Source of the DNA: Thalassobacterium sedimentorum | GTDB lineage: Bacteria > Verrucomicrobiota > Verrucomicrobiia > Opitutales > Coraliomargaritaceae | Assembly: GCF_031127905.1 (NCBI RefSeq) | Contig: NZ_JARXIC010000021.1 | Location: 1 to 64,000, forward strand | Direction: 5' to 3' | DNA length: 64,000 bases | Shown: positions 49,335 through 58,319 of the stretch, piece after piece | Layout: every line of letters starts with the position of its first letter | Position numbering within the stretch: the first letter of the stretch is position 1 | Notes under the pieces: generated by a model | Database searches by the model: none | The model's input: the letters and a program-made list of their open reading frames with translations, nothing else | Told to the model about the DNA's origin: nothing | Program-made: the position numbers and the translations under genes

Positions 49335-49351
49335 ATACCCTACCGGGGTAT
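49335..49351 (+). promoter_or_regulatory. Candidate DmeR/FrmR operator within a promoter
   Basis: ATACCC-TACCG-GGGTAT is a 6-5-6 dyad. It fills the spacer between TTGCAT (49329-49334) and TCTATA or TATATT (49352-49359). G/C-tract dyads of this kind are operators of RcnR/FrmR/DmeR repressors, and the gene of such a repressor starts 13 nt downstream. Autorepression released by metal is the obvious reading. Confidence 0.6.
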
Positions 49352-49363
49352 TCTATATTTCTA

Positions 49364-49639
49364 ATGGGACATTTATCTAAAGACAATAAGAAGTTGATCG
49401 CCCGCGTACGGCGATTGAAAGGGCAATTGGAAGGCGTCGAGCGTATGCTGACTTCAGATACAGACTGCTATGAGATACTCCAGAATGTTGCGGCCTGTCG
49501 TGGTGCTTTCAATGCACTGACTCGCCAACTGATCCATGAGCATATTGAGCATCACCTCATTGAAGAGCCTACAGCATCCGATGCCACCCGCACGGCCTCC
49601 AAAGAGATGCAGGCGATCATCGACAGTTTTTTGAAATAA
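49364..49639 (+). CDS. dmeR: CsoR/RcnR/FrmR-family metal-responsive repressor (DmeR-like)
   Basis: A 91-residue all-helical DNA-binding repressor of the DUF156 family. It shows the conserved R-V-R-R-L-K-G-Q-L-E-G-V-E-R-M-L, Cys in T-D-C-Y-E-I-L-Q (C36) and the His cluster L-I-H-E-H-I-E-H-H, the Ni/Co-type ligands of RcnR and DmeR. The repressor leaves DNA when it binds metal. The start at 49364 removes 26 residues of non-homologous frame and is followed at once by S-K-D-N-K-K-L. It lies 19 nt before the CDF gene, the classical dmeRF order. The operator-like dyad upstream supports autoregulation. Confidence 0.88.
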   Translation: MGHLSKDNKKLIARVRRLKGQLEGVERMLTSDTDCYEILQNVAACRGAFNALTRQLIHEHIEHHLIEEPTASDATRTASKEMQAIIDSFLK

Positions 49640-49658
49640 TCCAGAGACGAAGGATAAC

Positions 49659-50651
49659 ATGAAAAACAAACCAGACCTTTCACGCTGGCAGCATAGCCAC
49701 AGCTTTGGGCAGGAAGTTCGCCAGCAAGGCGAGTCGCGCACGCTGCTGGTAATCGTAATTACCGCCACGATGATGGTGGTCGAGATCGGTGCCGGGATCG
49801 CCTATGGCTCAATGGCACTCTTAGCCGATGGGATGCACATGGCTTCGCATGTGGCGGCATTGGGAATCAACGTCTTTGCTTACAAATATGCCCGACGACA
49901 TGCGCACGACGCACGCTTCAGTTTCGGGACGGGGAAGGTGAATGCGCTTGGTGGCTTTACTGGCGCACTGCTGTTAGCGCTTTTTGCCACAGCCATGGCA
50001 TGGGAGAGTCTGGAACGCTTTTGGAATCCGACTGAGATTCAATTTAACGCCGCCATCATCGTTGCAGTCATCGGCTTAGTGGTAAACGGTGCCTCGGTCT
50101 TCATTCTCGGAGCTGACCATGACCACGGGCACGATCACGGTCATAACCACGAGCATGATCACGGACATAGCCACGAGCATGATCATAGTCATGAGTGCGA
50201 ACATGCCCATAGCCATGAGCACAAACACGCGCATCACGATCACAATTTACGTTCCGCATATCTCCATGTGTTAGCCGATGCTTTGACCTCGTTGACTGCG
50301 ATTGTAGCGCTTTTAGCCGCGAAATATTTTGGCTGGATCTGGATGGATCCGCTGATGGGGATCGTCGGCTCGGTGTTGGTGGCCAAGTGGTCGATCGGGC
50401 TTTTAAAGCAGACTAGCCGTGTATTGCTGGATCATCAAGCGACTGAGGAGATGACGGATACAGTCCGATCAAAGATTGAGGACGATGGCTACAGCCATGT
50501 GAGTGACCTTCACGTCTGGACGATTGCACCTGATCGCTATGCAGTGATCGCCACCGTCGTATCCGAGACACCGGAGACAGCCGACTGCTATCGAGCGCGT
50601 TTACATACGAGACAACTCGCTCACATTACGGTAGAGGCTCACGCCTTGTAG
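49659..50651 (+). CDS. dmeF: DmeF-like CDF metal exporter with long His loop
   Basis: A 330-residue CDF exporter. The N-terminal W-Q-H-S-H-S-F-G is the mark of the DmeF subgroup (Co/Ni/Fe). Six membrane helices carry A-D-G-M-H-M-A-S-H-V in helix 2 and H-V-L-A-D-A-L-T-S in helix 5. Between helices 4 and 5 a loop of about 45 residues is almost only His, Asp, Glu and Gly (H-D-H-G-H-N-H-E-H-D-H), longer than in most members. The short cytoplasmic domain contains S-D-L-H-V-W-T-I-A. With the repressor 19 nt upstream it forms a self-contained, metal-induced export unit. Its last 26 nt overlap the convergent HAMP-like gene. Confidence 0.92.
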   Translation: MKNKPDLSRWQHSHSFGQEVRQQGESRTLLVIVITATMMVVEIGAGIAYGSMALLADGMHMASHVAALGINVFAYKYARRHAHDARFSFGTGKVNALGGFTGALLLALFATAMAWESLERFWNPTEIQFNAAIIVAVIGLVVNGASVFILGADHDHGHDHGHNHEHDHGHSHEHDHSHECEHAHSHEHKHAHHDHNLRSAYLHVLADALTSLTAIVALLAAKYFGWIWMDPLMGIVGSVLVAKWSIGLLKQTSRVLLDHQATEEMTDTVRSKIEDDGYSHVSDLHVWTIAPDRYAVIATVVSETPETADCYRARLHTRQLAHITVEAHAL

Positions 50652-51213
50652 TTTCTTGGCAGGCGTCGCCTGCGGGTTCTTCTGCTGAGAGTTCGAGTAG
50701 GTTCTTTTCAAGCAGCTCCAGCTGTTCGGTGACGATGGTGGCCAGCTGCGGATCGTGCTCTGCGAGGCGATGCATCTGCTTTTTAATCATGCGGATCTCC
50801 TGACAGGAACTGGACAAAGCTTTCAGCTCGGAAATCTGCCGCATACGCCAGACCATCAGGTTGATGCCCTCGCTGATGCTACGGATTTTGCGGATATTTG
50901 AGCTGATGTGGATCGAGTCTAAGTGTCCTTTACCCACAGCGTAGAGGTGGAGGTATATTTGGTTGAGTGGTTGGCCGAGCAGGTGACGTAAGAGCAGCCA
51001 GCAGACCAGCTGGATCACTCCACCCAGTAAGACGACATGCCAGAGGTGTTGGAAGAATAAGTCCTGCCAACTCATCTCTGGTCCGAGTGCCTTTTGGAAG
51101 ACGGCATAGCCTGCCATGATCAATGCGATGGCCACAGCTGTCCACAGTGCGGTCACGGAGGAAAGGCTGCGCCCCATCTGGGCAGAGGGTTTCGGAGGGT
51201 ATGCGCCACTCAT
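50626..51213 (-). CDS. Membrane protein with HAMP-like linker
   Basis: A 195-residue protein with two membrane helices (about 22-42 and 57-78), then a HAMP-like amphipathic pair (P-L-N-Q-I-Y-L-H-L-Y-A-V-G-K-G-H-L-D and N-I-R-K-I-R-S-I-S-E-G-I-N-L-M-V) and a coiled coil to the C-terminus. No kinase, cyclase or methyl-accepting part is attached, so it is a sensor-like adaptor without a visible output. It is the last gene of a minus-strand series after glgP (85-nt gap), and its 3' end overlaps dmeF. Function unknown. Confidence 0.65.
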   Translation of the reverse strand: MSGAYPPKPSAQMGRSLSSVTALWTAVAIALIMAGYAVFQKALGPEMSWQDLFFQHLWHVVLLGGVIQLVCWLLLRHLLGQPLNQIYLHLYAVGKGHLDSIHISSNIRKIRSISEGINLMVWRMRQISELKALSSSCQEIRMIKKQMHRLAEHDPQLATIVTEQLELLEKNLLELSAEEPAGDACQETTRREPLP

Positions 51214-51298
51214 GGCTGCTCCTTTTCGTTCTTTTTGTTTTTACATCGTGGTAGTTGCATAGGTTTGTTGATTGAGGGTTAATTTGTATGGGCGGAGG

Positions 51299-53020
51299 TC
51301 ATTCGAAATAGGCTTTCACCACATACTGTTGCACCATCCGCTGCGTATTGAAGTGCGGGGCATTCAGTGCGATGGCGTGACGCATGACGCGCAGCCAATC
51401 GTCGCGTTGCCCGTAGTACGTCGGTAGGACGACCTTTTCGAGCTTTTGGTAGAGGGACTTGGCATCCAGAGGCGTGCGGTTTTTGCTTTTCTTGCCTTTT
51501 GCTAGACCGTCGATGGCCCAGCCGGTCACGCCTTCGATGCAGCCCTCGATCCACCAACCATCGAGCACGCTGAGGTTGGGCACGCCGTTCAATGCGGCCT
51601 TCATTCCGCTGGTGCCACTGGCCTCCAAAGGCGGCATCGGGGTGTTGAGCCATACGTCCACGCCTGCGGTGAGGATGGCTCCCAGTTCCCAATCGTAATC
51701 TTCCAAGTAAACGAGGCGCACGTCAGGGCCGAGCGCTTCGCTTGTCTGGACGATTTTACGGATCGTCTGCTTGCCTGCCTCGTCCTTTGGATGGGCTTTA
51801 CCACCGTAGATGATCTGCAGTGGGCCGACACGGGATGCTATCTGCTTGAGTTTCTCCGGGGCTGTGAGCAGGAGTTCGGCTCGCTTGTAGGTGGCGGCCC
51901 GACGGGCGAAACCGATGGTGAATGTATCGAGGTCGAAGCCTGCGACCGTGCGGCGGTTGACTTCTTTGATGGCTCGCGCTTTGGCGGCTTGGTGCGCCTG
52001 CCACACCGCCTCCTCGGGTATGTTCAGGGCGGCCCGCAGACTGGCGTTATCTTCGCGCCAGCCGGGGATGTGGCGGTCGAACAAGTCCGCGAAAGACGGT
52101 GACGCCCACGTGCCCAGATGCACGCCGTTGGTGATGTGGTCGATCTGGTAATGGTGGGACGCGTCTTTCGGCTGAAGCATCTCTCTTGACACTTCGCCGT
52201 GCTTCTTGGCCACGCCGTTGACATAGTGGCTGAGGTTGAGCGCGAGGTAGGTCATGTTCAACTCGTTCTCGCAGCAGAAGACTTCGTGTATGTCGAAGAT
52301 GTCGTCGCGCCCAAGGGTACTACGCACTTGGTCGAGCGGAAATTTGTCGTGTCCAGCTGGCACGGGGGTGTGGGTGGTGAAAACGCACTGCTTTTTGATC
52401 GCCTCAACATCATCGTGGTCGAAGCGTTCGCGCTGGAACCAGCGCGCACGTTCGTCCAGCAACTCCAGACCGAGCAAGGCGGCGTGCCCCTCATTCATGT
52501 GGAAGCGAGCCACGTCGTGATGGCCGAGCGCACGCAGCATCCGCACCCCGCCGATGCCGAGGACGATTTCCTGACACAGCCGGTATTGGGAATCGCCGCC
52601 GTAGAGATGGTCGGTAAGGGTGCGATCCCAGTCGAAATTTTCCGGCAGCCCGGTGTCGAGTAGAATCACCGGCACTTCGTGGCCGCCGATCCCTTCGACC
52701 GTGTATTGCCAAGCACGGACGTGCACGCTGCGTCCTTCGATCTCGATTTGGATGCGGGGCGATAGTTCGCGGCAAGATTTGGCCACGTCCCACACGACCG
52801 GGGACTCTGTCTGCCCGCCGTCGGCGTCGAGCGTTTGTGCGAAATAGCCCTGGCGGTGCACCAAGGACACTGCGACCATCGGCAGCTTGAGATCTGCGGC
52901 GGAACGGATGGTATCGCCCGCGAGTATGCCGAGGCCACCGCTGTAGGTAGGCAGTTTCGATTCCAAGGCGATTTCCATCGAGAAATAGGCGATGGTTTGT
53001 TGGGGCTTTGTTTCGTTCAT
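51299..53020 (-). CDS. glgP: Short-form alpha-glucan phosphorylase
   Basis: A 573-residue GT35 phosphorylase that splits alpha-1,4-glucans with phosphate to glucose 1-phosphate. It begins [22 protein letters not shown], and carries [10 protein letters not shown] and the C-terminal [20 protein letters not shown] in which Lys binds pyridoxal phosphate. The length fits the compact alpha-glucan family phosphorylase form rather than the 800-residue glycogen type. It sits 25 nt after the antiporter gene and in its direction. A carbohydrate enzyme inside a metal island is odd and may show that the island also carries a general stress part. Confidence 0.9.
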   Translation of the reverse strand: MNETKPQQTIAYFSMEIALESKLPTYSGGLGILAGDTIRSAADLKLPMVAVSLVHRQGYFAQTLDADGGQTESPVVWDVAKSCRELSPRIQIEIEGRSVHVRAWQYTVEGIGGHEVPVILLDTGLPENFDWDRTLTDHLYGGDSQYRLCQEIVLGIGGVRMLRALGHHDVARFHMNEGHAALLGLELLDERARWFQRERFDHDDVEAIKKQCVFTTHTPVPAGHDKFPLDQVRSTLGRDDIFDIHEVFCCENELNMTYLALNLSHYVNGVAKKHGEVSREMLQPKDASHHYQIDHITNGVHLGTWASPSFADLFDRHIPGWREDNASLRAALNIPEEAVWQAHQAAKARAIKEVNRRTVAGFDLDTFTIGFARRAATYKRAELLLTAPEKLKQIASRVGPLQIIYGGKAHPKDEAGKQTIRKIVQTSEALGPDVRLVYLEDYDWELGAILTAGVDVWLNTPMPPLEASGTSGMKAALNGVPNLSVLDGWWIEGCIEGVTGWAIDGLAKGKKSKNRTPLDAKSLYQKLEKVVLPTYYGQRDDWLRVMRHAIALNAPHFNTQRMVQQYVVKAYFE

Positions 53021-53045
53021 ATTATTTTTGTTGGTTAGATAGTTT

Positions 53046-54647
53046 TTAATGGGGGAGGAAGAGAAACACTGCCGCCATCACACAGGTGGGGAGTAAGGCT
53101 CCGGCCAGAAGTTTGAGCGGCGAGATGTCGCCCCCGAAGTATTTGCTAAGAATACTTTGCCCGGCGGGATTGGGCGCGTTGGCGATCACCGTAAGTCCGC
53201 CTCCAGTGACTGCTCCGGCGACGACCGCCTGTTGTAGAGCTACGGCACGCAGCCCATCGGCGGCGGTATGTGGATCGAAGGCGGGCACTTGTGAGGCCAG
53301 AAAAGTGATGGCTGCGTTGTCGTTGAATGCCGTGAGTAGTGTTGCACCGATAAAGAGTGGCACCTCGGACAACGATGAAAGCACTGGAGCAATCCACCAT
53401 GCCTGTAGGCCGCCATGGGTCACGAGTCCGGCCAAGAAAAATCCGACCAAAATCGGCCCTTTCAGGGAGATGGAATATTGATGATGGTCGGTCGCGATCA
53501 CGAACGCGATGAAGAACAGGAAGCCCCCGATAAACAGCGGGGGATGGTGCAGCGTGAAGACCGTCCAACCAAGAAAGCACAAATGAATGACCACTACCCA
53601 AGATGGCACGGATTCCCGCGAGGCTCCCTCCATCTTTGTTGAATCTACTTCGGTTCCCTCCGCCAGTGCGGCCAACTGTTTCCTGAATACCAGATAGTAA
53701 AGAGACGTTGCTATCAGGATGCCGATCATCGCGCGGATACCCAGATGGACGAACACGAAAGGCAGGCTCCACTCCCAGACCGTCGCGACCATCAGAACCG
53801 GCGGCGCGGCAAAATGTGTGAGTGTGCCGCCCACCGAAACGTTCACGAAGAGCAGCCCCAAGGTGGCGTATTTGAAGGTGGCCGAGGGTCGGTGTTGATA
53901 GAATTGCCGCGCTAGCAGCATGGCGGCAATGGTCATGGCAGCGGGCTCGGTGATGAAGGAACCGAGCAGGGGCGCGACGATCAGAATAGAAAGCCACCAG
54001 GCCGCCGGGCTGCGCCCGCCCAATGAGGCCACGCCGCTTAAAGCCTTTTCCGCAAAGGAGACCACTGCCCGCGAGGCGGCGATCGCCATAATGACCACGA
54101 CAAAAAGCGGCTCGGTGTAATTACGCGTGTCGATATAACTATAGGCTGCCGTCCATCCCTTCGAGAGCGTAAGCGTCACCAGCAGTGGCAGCACCCAAAT
54201 CCCGAAAATGACCTCCACCTCGCCGAGAAAATGGAACAGGGTGGCTCGAAAATCGACGGGGTCTTTATCATCAATATAACTTCGAGGATTGGCCTGCTTC
54301 AGTCGCTCTTGGTGGGATCTTTCGTATTTGTGAGAGAGCCTAAGGAAACGCCCCGCAGCAAAGGTATGGATGATCGCACCGAAAAAGAGCAGCGTCGCCA
54401 CGAGGTTGATCGGGTCGGCTGCAATACGCACTTTCAGCGTCTCGATGAGACCCAGCGAGTCCGCTTCGACGCCCAACTCCAATGCATGTGCCGCTTCGGC
54501 TTCGGCGTAAGCGTCCAGCGGCAACGGCACGGGCGGCGTAAGCACCGCATGCCCCGGCTCAACCACGCCTCCCCCGGAGCCATAGAGGCCGACTGCAAGC
54601 AGAAGCCCGAAGATGACCGTTAGCCAAAGTGTGCTCTGCTTAACCAT
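53046..54647 (-). CDS. Putative Na+/H+ antiporter (PF07399), copy 2
   Basis: A 533-residue paralogue of the antiporter at 34467. It shares [42 protein letters not shown] and [12 protein letters not shown] in the same order, and the middle is nearly collinear. The N-terminal 50 residues differ. It lies between a DUF3347 gene (15 nt upstream) and glgP (25 nt downstream), whereas copy 1 follows zntA. Cation/proton exchange is inferred from the family only. Confidence 0.88.
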   Translation of the reverse strand: MVKQSTLWLTVIFGLLLAVGLYGSGGGVVEPGHAVLTPPVPLPLDAYAEAEAAHALELGVEADSLGLIETLKVRIAADPINLVATLLFFGAIIHTFAAGRFLRLSHKYERSHQERLKQANPRSYIDDKDPVDFRATLFHFLGEVEVIFGIWVLPLLVTLTLSKGWTAAYSYIDTRNYTEPLFVVVIMAIAASRAVVSFAEKALSGVASLGGRSPAAWWLSILIVAPLLGSFITEPAAMTIAAMLLARQFYQHRPSATFKYATLGLLFVNVSVGGTLTHFAAPPVLMVATVWEWSLPFVFVHLGIRAMIGILIATSLYYLVFRKQLAALAEGTEVDSTKMEGASRESVPSWVVVIHLCFLGWTVFTLHHPPLFIGGFLFFIAFVIATDHHQYSISLKGPILVGFFLAGLVTHGGLQAWWIAPVLSSLSEVPLFIGATLLTAFNDNAAITFLASQVPAFDPHTAADGLRAVALQQAVVAGAVTGGGLTVIANAPNPAGQSILSKYFGGDISPLKLLAGALLPTCVMAAVFLFLPH

Positions 54648-54662
54648 AATCAGAGGTGTGAC

Positions 54663-55214
54663 TTAAGAACCGCAGCAGCCTTCAGGCGCGGCCACCTGCG
54701 TGCCGTCGCTCTGGATGGTGATTATTGGCCTGCCGCAGTTGGGCATCTGCTGCCCCATGTAGGGGTTTTGTGTTTTGAACGCACTCTGCAGCCAGCGACC
54801 ACCTTCCACCATCGGGCAGACCATTACCACATATTGCCCCTGCTTTTCAGCTATCTGGATGATGGCCTCGCTCAAAGGCTTGAAGGCTGTGCGTGCTACG
54901 GTGAGGGATTTGGCTTCCGCCACCGCCATGGCCAGTCCGGCCAGTCGGGTTGCATCGAGCTTCTCTGCTTTCGCCGACAGTTCATAAGCCGCCGCGTTGG
55001 CTAAACCGAGATCGTCGACAACCAGTGCGCTGGAGATCGCTTCGTAGCCTTTGGCCAAGGCTATAATCTCGTCGTTCGAGCGAGGTGTAGAGGCCGTCGT
55101 CGGCTCTGCAGTTTCTGCGGAGAGATTCCGTATGCTTAACGATATTATAACTGCAACGCTCAGTAGGAGAAATACCTGTGGGCGACGTGGGTTGAGGATA
55201 CTGACTGATTTCAT
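54663..55214 (-). CDS. DUF3347-like secreted protein
   Basis: A 183-residue protein with a signal segment (about 12-32), an Ala/Leu helical core (Y-E-A-I-S-S-A-L-V-V-D-D-L-G-L-A) and the DUF3347-type end: V-M-V-C-P-M-V-E-G-G-R-W-L-Q-S and Q-N-P-Y-M-G-Q-Q-M-P-N-C-G. It ends with E-G-C-C-G-S, an extra vicinal Cys pair that could bind Cu(I). It is the most diverged of the four DUF3347 units in the window and lies 57 nt after the methyltransferase gene. A periplasmic copper role is inferred. Confidence 0.8.
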   Translation of the reverse strand: MKSVSILNPRRPQVFLLLSVAVIISLSIRNLSAETAEPTTASTPRSNDEIIALAKGYEAISSALVVDDLGLANAAAYELSAKAEKLDATRLAGLAMAVAEAKSLTVARTAFKPLSEAIIQIAEKQGQYVVMVCPMVEGGRWLQSAFKTQNPYMGQQMPNCGRPIITIQSDGTQVAAPEGCCGS

Positions 55215-55271
55215 TATTATGTGTAGGTGGTTGACTTGATTGAGTAATAAACGGTCTATCCAGCCGGACGT

Positions 55272-55991
55272 TTACCGGTGATTGATCGGTAACATGTGTG
55301 GCTCTACATTACAGCATTTGCCCAATACCACGGTGGTGATTAGCCCCCGTTGATGACGCTTAATTAAGGCGAAAGCACTGTCGTCAAACTCGATTCGATT
55401 CGCTCCCAGCTGTTCTTGCTCTCGCGTGGCTTCGTCGATCACATGCAGTGCTGAAGGATGGAAATGGTCTCCCGGTTTGAAATGAGCCGGTAGATTGACG
55501 TAACTGTAAGCGAGAATGCCACCAGTCTTGAGCACCCGCAGGCATTCTTCAATCGCTCGCTTGGGATCCGGCAGGGTTTCCATTACCCAAGTCGCGACAA
55601 CCGCGTCAAAAGTTTCACTTTCAAAGGGTAGGTTCAGGAGGTCGCCATTTGTAAAAAAGGCACTGGAGGTATTTTCGCGAGCGCGATCCAGCATGGCGGT
55701 GGACGTATCGACTCCAGTGATACTATCCGGTTGGAATGCGGATCGAATTTCTGGAATCCTATGTCCCGTGCCGCAACCTGCATCGAGCACACGTCCACCT
55801 TTCGGAATACGCGCCGAAGCATCCTCTAACATTTGATCCAGCGCAGGGCGTGCTACCTTACGATCCCAATCTCTGGCAACAGACTCATAGGCTGTAGCGA
55901 CCATCCCAGAGACTTCCAGCTCATGGTCGCGCAGAAGTGCGAGCAATTGCAGAAACTGATTCGCATCATAAAGATTTGGTTCGTTCGTCAT
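55272..55991 (-). CDS. Class I SAM-dependent methyltransferase
   Basis: A 239-residue Rossmann-fold methyltransferase. Motif I is V-L-D-A-G-C-G-T-G-H (near residue 65), the acidic residue after strand 2 lies in S-I-T-G-V-D-T-S, and the motif IV region is F-D-A-V-V-A-T-W-V-M-E-T-L-P. The N-terminal 45 residues are helical. The substrate cannot be told; it resembles small-molecule methyltransferases of the methyltransf_11 group. It carries the 29-bp motif 38 nt upstream, the same as cusCBA, and heads the minus-strand series of DUF3347, antiporter and glgP genes, which ties it to the copper response. Confidence 0.88.
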   Translation of the reverse strand: MTNEPNLYDANQFLQLLALLRDHELEVSGMVATAYESVARDWDRKVARPALDQMLEDASARIPKGGRVLDAGCGTGHRIPEIRSAFQPDSITGVDTSTAMLDRARENTSSAFFTNGDLLNLPFESETFDAVVATWVMETLPDPKRAIEECLRVLKTGGILAYSYVNLPAHFKPGDHFHPSALHVIDEATREQEQLGANRIEFDDSAFALIKRHQRGLITTVVLGKCCNVEPHMLPINHR

Positions 55992-56029
55992 CGTTTTTAC
56001 AAGGGGTTGAAGATTGGCTTACGTTGGAG

Positions 56030-56058
56030 TTAAACGCAGCTCGTGGATGAAACCCTCA
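56030..56058 (-). promoter_or_regulatory. 29-bp promoter-like motif, copy 4
   Basis: TTAAACGCAGCT-N8-AAACCCTCA, 38 nt before the methyltransferase start. It is 40 kb from the other three copies, yet both half-sites match the cusCBA copy exactly and the spacer length is the same, so it is a conserved signal rather than a local duplication. Confidence 0.65.
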
Positions 56059-56088
56059 AAAAATCTATGAATATATCCCTCGTAATAT

Positions 56089-56156
56089 TGCGACTGCGTC
56101 CAGAGTCAGTCTCGCAAAAATACGAGTCGTGGGAGCGCTGATCCCCAGTCGCAGCG
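56089..56156. repeat. Hairpin-rich REP-like element
   Basis: GCGACTG (56090-56096) and CAGTCGC (56146-56152) form the ends of an inverted repeat. Inside are CTCG/CGAG (56111-56126) and TGGG/CCCA (56130-56148) hairpins. The pattern of a GTGGGAGCGCTGATCCCCAG core is like repetitive extragenic palindromes. No second copy is in the window, so the class is a guess. Confidence 0.35.
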
Positions 56157-56204
56157 ACACTTTAGAGCCATCCGATTTCCCACAGGAGATATGCAATAAA
56201 TCAA

Positions 56205-56399
56205 ATGCTTCCGAAACCGGAGCTCTCTATGGCATCGAGAGCATTCGCATCGCCACGCTTCGAGAGAGCATTTATCGAAAACATGATCCGTAAATGCGAG
56301 GGCAACCGAGAACTAGCCGCTCAACACATGGGGATCAATCCTTCCACGCTCTATCGAAAATTAAGCGAAGCGGATGCTACCACAAAGGTAGTGACATGA
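56205..56399 (+). CDS. Fis-type helix-turn-helix fragment, 64 aa
   Basis: The ORF holds little beyond an HTH_8/Fis domain: F-E-R-A-F-I-E-N-M-I-R-K-C-E-G-N-R-E-L-A, then A-Q-H-M-G-I-N-P-S-T-L-Y-R-K-L. This is the usual C-terminal DNA-binding part of NtrC-like sigma-54 activators and of some small regulators. Either it is a free-standing HTH protein or the last piece of a lost activator. An AGGAG lies 16 nt upstream of the ATG, too far for a good fit, and the REP-like element just before it suggests rearrangement. I lean to a gene remnant that could still be expressed. Confidence 0.55.
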   Translation: MLPKPELSMASRAFASPRFERAFIENMIRKCEGNRELAAQHMGINPSTLYRKLSEADATTKVVT

Positions 56400-56517
56400 C
56401 CCGTCTTTGAACTTTTGGCTCCGTCATCTCCGGATGACGCGCTAACCAGATTTTGCAAGCGAAGCCGACAAGAAACAATAGGGCGATAAGTAGGTAAGAG
56501 AGGTATCCTATTAAATT

Positions 56518-57375
56518 CTATATTCTACGTCCGACTCCTGCTTGCTCTTGCTGTGAGAGTTGGGACTGCACATATCCAGTAAGATTCTTCTGGGCTATAT
56601 GAATAGGTTTTAGCGATTCGTTGCTATCTCCTAATTCATTTAAAACAGTAATAACAGATAGAGCTATTGAAAACCCGATTACCAAAAAGGGAACTTCAAG
56701 TCCTGTATCAAGTGGATTTGATAGAATTCTGTAGCCAGGGAGATCGTCTAGAAATTTCATTGTTTCTCTGTGCCGAAGCACCACTTCCGGCCCAACATGC
56801 ACGGCTTGGCATAATTCTCGATATGATGGATACAAAGGCTCATATTCAGCCTCCTTCATCATGTCCCTGAGGTTTGGTGGTGCGACGATAGGGATGTCGC
56901 GTCCATCAATTTTCCGTTCCGTAATGCTCCTGGTTAGATCTAGCACTTTCTTAGAATCCTCCCAAAGCTCAGGGTCTTCATCTTCGAGCTCATTGTTCAT
57001 TGCCCTGTAAAATTTCTCGAGAGAACGACTGTAGCCAGCCCACCGTCCTTCCTTCTGAATTTGCTCGGAGGGCTTGCAAATCCATGCAGTCCGCATTGAA
57101 GTCTCCAAGGCAGATCTCGCGCAAGCGGCGCATGTAAAGAAATGTTTTTCACCATTCAGTGCGAGTTCGTGAAATGCTTCTGCGTGCTGTAAAACTACTT
57201 GCATCATTGCAGCTACACTGGACTCATACTCGAATCCCATAAATAGCAAATCTGTCCCACTGCCGGTTTTACTTCTGCATTCCTGAAGTAGCTTCCCTAG
57301 GAGTTGGTTGGCGGTTGTATTGTTCATGGGAGCTCTGTGCTTTCTGTTATAGGACAGACGTATCTGTGTCTTCAT
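56518..57375 (-). CDS. Hypothetical protein, possible DUF5677-like
   Basis: A 285-residue mostly helical protein. A C-A-A-C-A-R-S-A-L-E-T segment (about residues 82-92), the helix W-A-G-Y-S-R-S-L-E-K-F and Y-R-E-L-C-Q-A-V-H-V-G-P near residue 190 recall DUF5677/HEPN-related proteins, many of which belong to phage-defence or toxin loci. A weakly hydrophobic segment near residue 230 (V-P-F-L-V-I-G-F-S-I-A-L-S-V-I) may be a buried helix or a membrane contact. It could start at residue 17 (MNNTTANQ) instead. Low G+C compared with the metal island and its divergent neighbour suggest accessory DNA. The function is unknown. Confidence 0.6.
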   Translation of the reverse strand: MKTQIRLSYNRKHRAPMNNTTANQLLGKLLQECRSKTGSGTDLLFMGFEYESSVAAMMQVVLQHAEAFHELALNGEKHFFTCAACARSALETSMRTAWICKPSEQIQKEGRWAGYSRSLEKFYRAMNNELEDEDPELWEDSKKVLDLTRSITERKIDGRDIPIVAPPNLRDMMKEAEYEPLYPSYRELCQAVHVGPEVVLRHRETMKFLDDLPGYRILSNPLDTGLEVPFLVIGFSIALSVITVLNELGDSNESLKPIHIAQKNLTGYVQSQLSQQEQAGVGRRI

Positions 57376-57524
57376 ATTACGTTCTTGTTGAGAAAGAAAG
57401 GGTATTTATTTTCGTGCTAAATATAAAAAAATCATAGCATCCGACTTCAGCCGATGGTTCGAACCTTGAGGTCTTTCGTTAGAAAAAAGTTGAGGTGCTT
57501 TATTGTGTTCGGTTTTATGGTGAA

Positions 57525-58319
57525 ATGAACTGGGCACTATGTGAGGGGAAAAAAGTAAAAGCTACTAAGAGAGCTGAAGCTATTTGCCCGCTTTGTGAGC
57601 AACCTCTAATCGCAAAATGTGGTGATATTATGCCTCCTTATTGGTCGCATCGTAAGGGTGATTGTGATCCATGGTATGAGCCTGAGACCCAATGGCATCT
57701 AAATTGGAAAGCCCTATTTCCAAAAGAGGAACAAGAGGTTGTGTTGCCTCCACATCGTGCTGACATCAAGACAACACGTGGCGTTATTGAACTTCAAAAT
57801 TCCCCCATAAGCCCCCAAGAGATCATCGAACGTGAATCATTTTATGGGACTATGTTTTGGATTTTTAACTGCCAAAAACAGTATAAAAACGATCAAATTT
57901 TTCTAGACCATCAGTCGCTATATTCTGATCGAGGTTTGTTTATTTATGAAATTACTTGGCTACACCGCAAAAAGAGCGTTCTTACATGTCGTAAGCCTGT
58001 TTTGTTGCACTTAGGGCAAGGCAGACTGCTCAATATCTATTCATATGAGGGTAGGTATGGTTTGGGGCATTTTATAAGTCAGACTGAGTTCTTTTTGGAA
58101 ACAAGCCGATTGTTTGGTTCGGTAAAATCCAAAATTAAGCCTCCTGATTATCACCCTCCAATAAGTCCCGAAAACCAAAATTATATTAACCGAATAACGG
58201 ATGAATATCTAGAGTATCGGGACGAGAAAATGCAGATAGCTAAAGGACAGGAACTTTCTGATGATGAGTCGAGATTTAGACCAAACCCTATTGATGATCC
58301 TGATATATGCCCCTTTTGA
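57525..58319 (+). CDS. CoiA-like nuclease-domain protein
   Basis: A 264-residue soluble protein resembling the competence protein CoiA. An N-terminal zinc ribbon A-I-C-P-L-C-E-Q-P-L-I-A-K-C-G is followed by W-S-H-R-K-G, and a restriction-like nuclease core with H-R-A-D-I-K-T and G-V-I-E-L-Q-N-S-P-I-S, where D and E-x-Q are the active-site acids and Gln replaces the usual Lys, as in CoiA. Start at M-N-W-A-L-C (57525); the frame to 57495 begins at TTG. CoiA-like proteins act in DNA uptake or recombination, and shorter ones occur in defence islands. There is no competence gene nearby. The low G+C matches the unknown gene at 56518. Confidence 0.8.
   Translation: MNWALCEGKKVKATKRAEAICPLCEQPLIAKCGDIMPPYWSHRKGDCDPWYEPETQWHLNWKALFPKEEQEVVLPPHRADIKTTRGVIELQNSPISPQEIIERESFYGTMFWIFNCQKQYKNDQIFLDHQSLYSDRGLFIYEITWLHRKKSVLTCRKPVLLHLGQGRLLNIYSYEGRYGLGHFISQTEFFLETSRLFGSVKSKIKPPDYHPPISPENQNYINRITDEYLEYRDEKMQIAKGQELSDDESRFRPNPIDDPDICPF

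Noticed and set aside
50101-50260. DNA repeat array (CRISPR-like) in the dmeF gene
   Set aside because: The periodicity comes from His-Asp codon repetition within one reading frame, not from direct repeats with spacers.
53146-53997. A 283-codon frame in the second antiporter gene
   Set aside because: Alternative frame of a conserved membrane protein; rich in Arg and His with no fold-like pattern.
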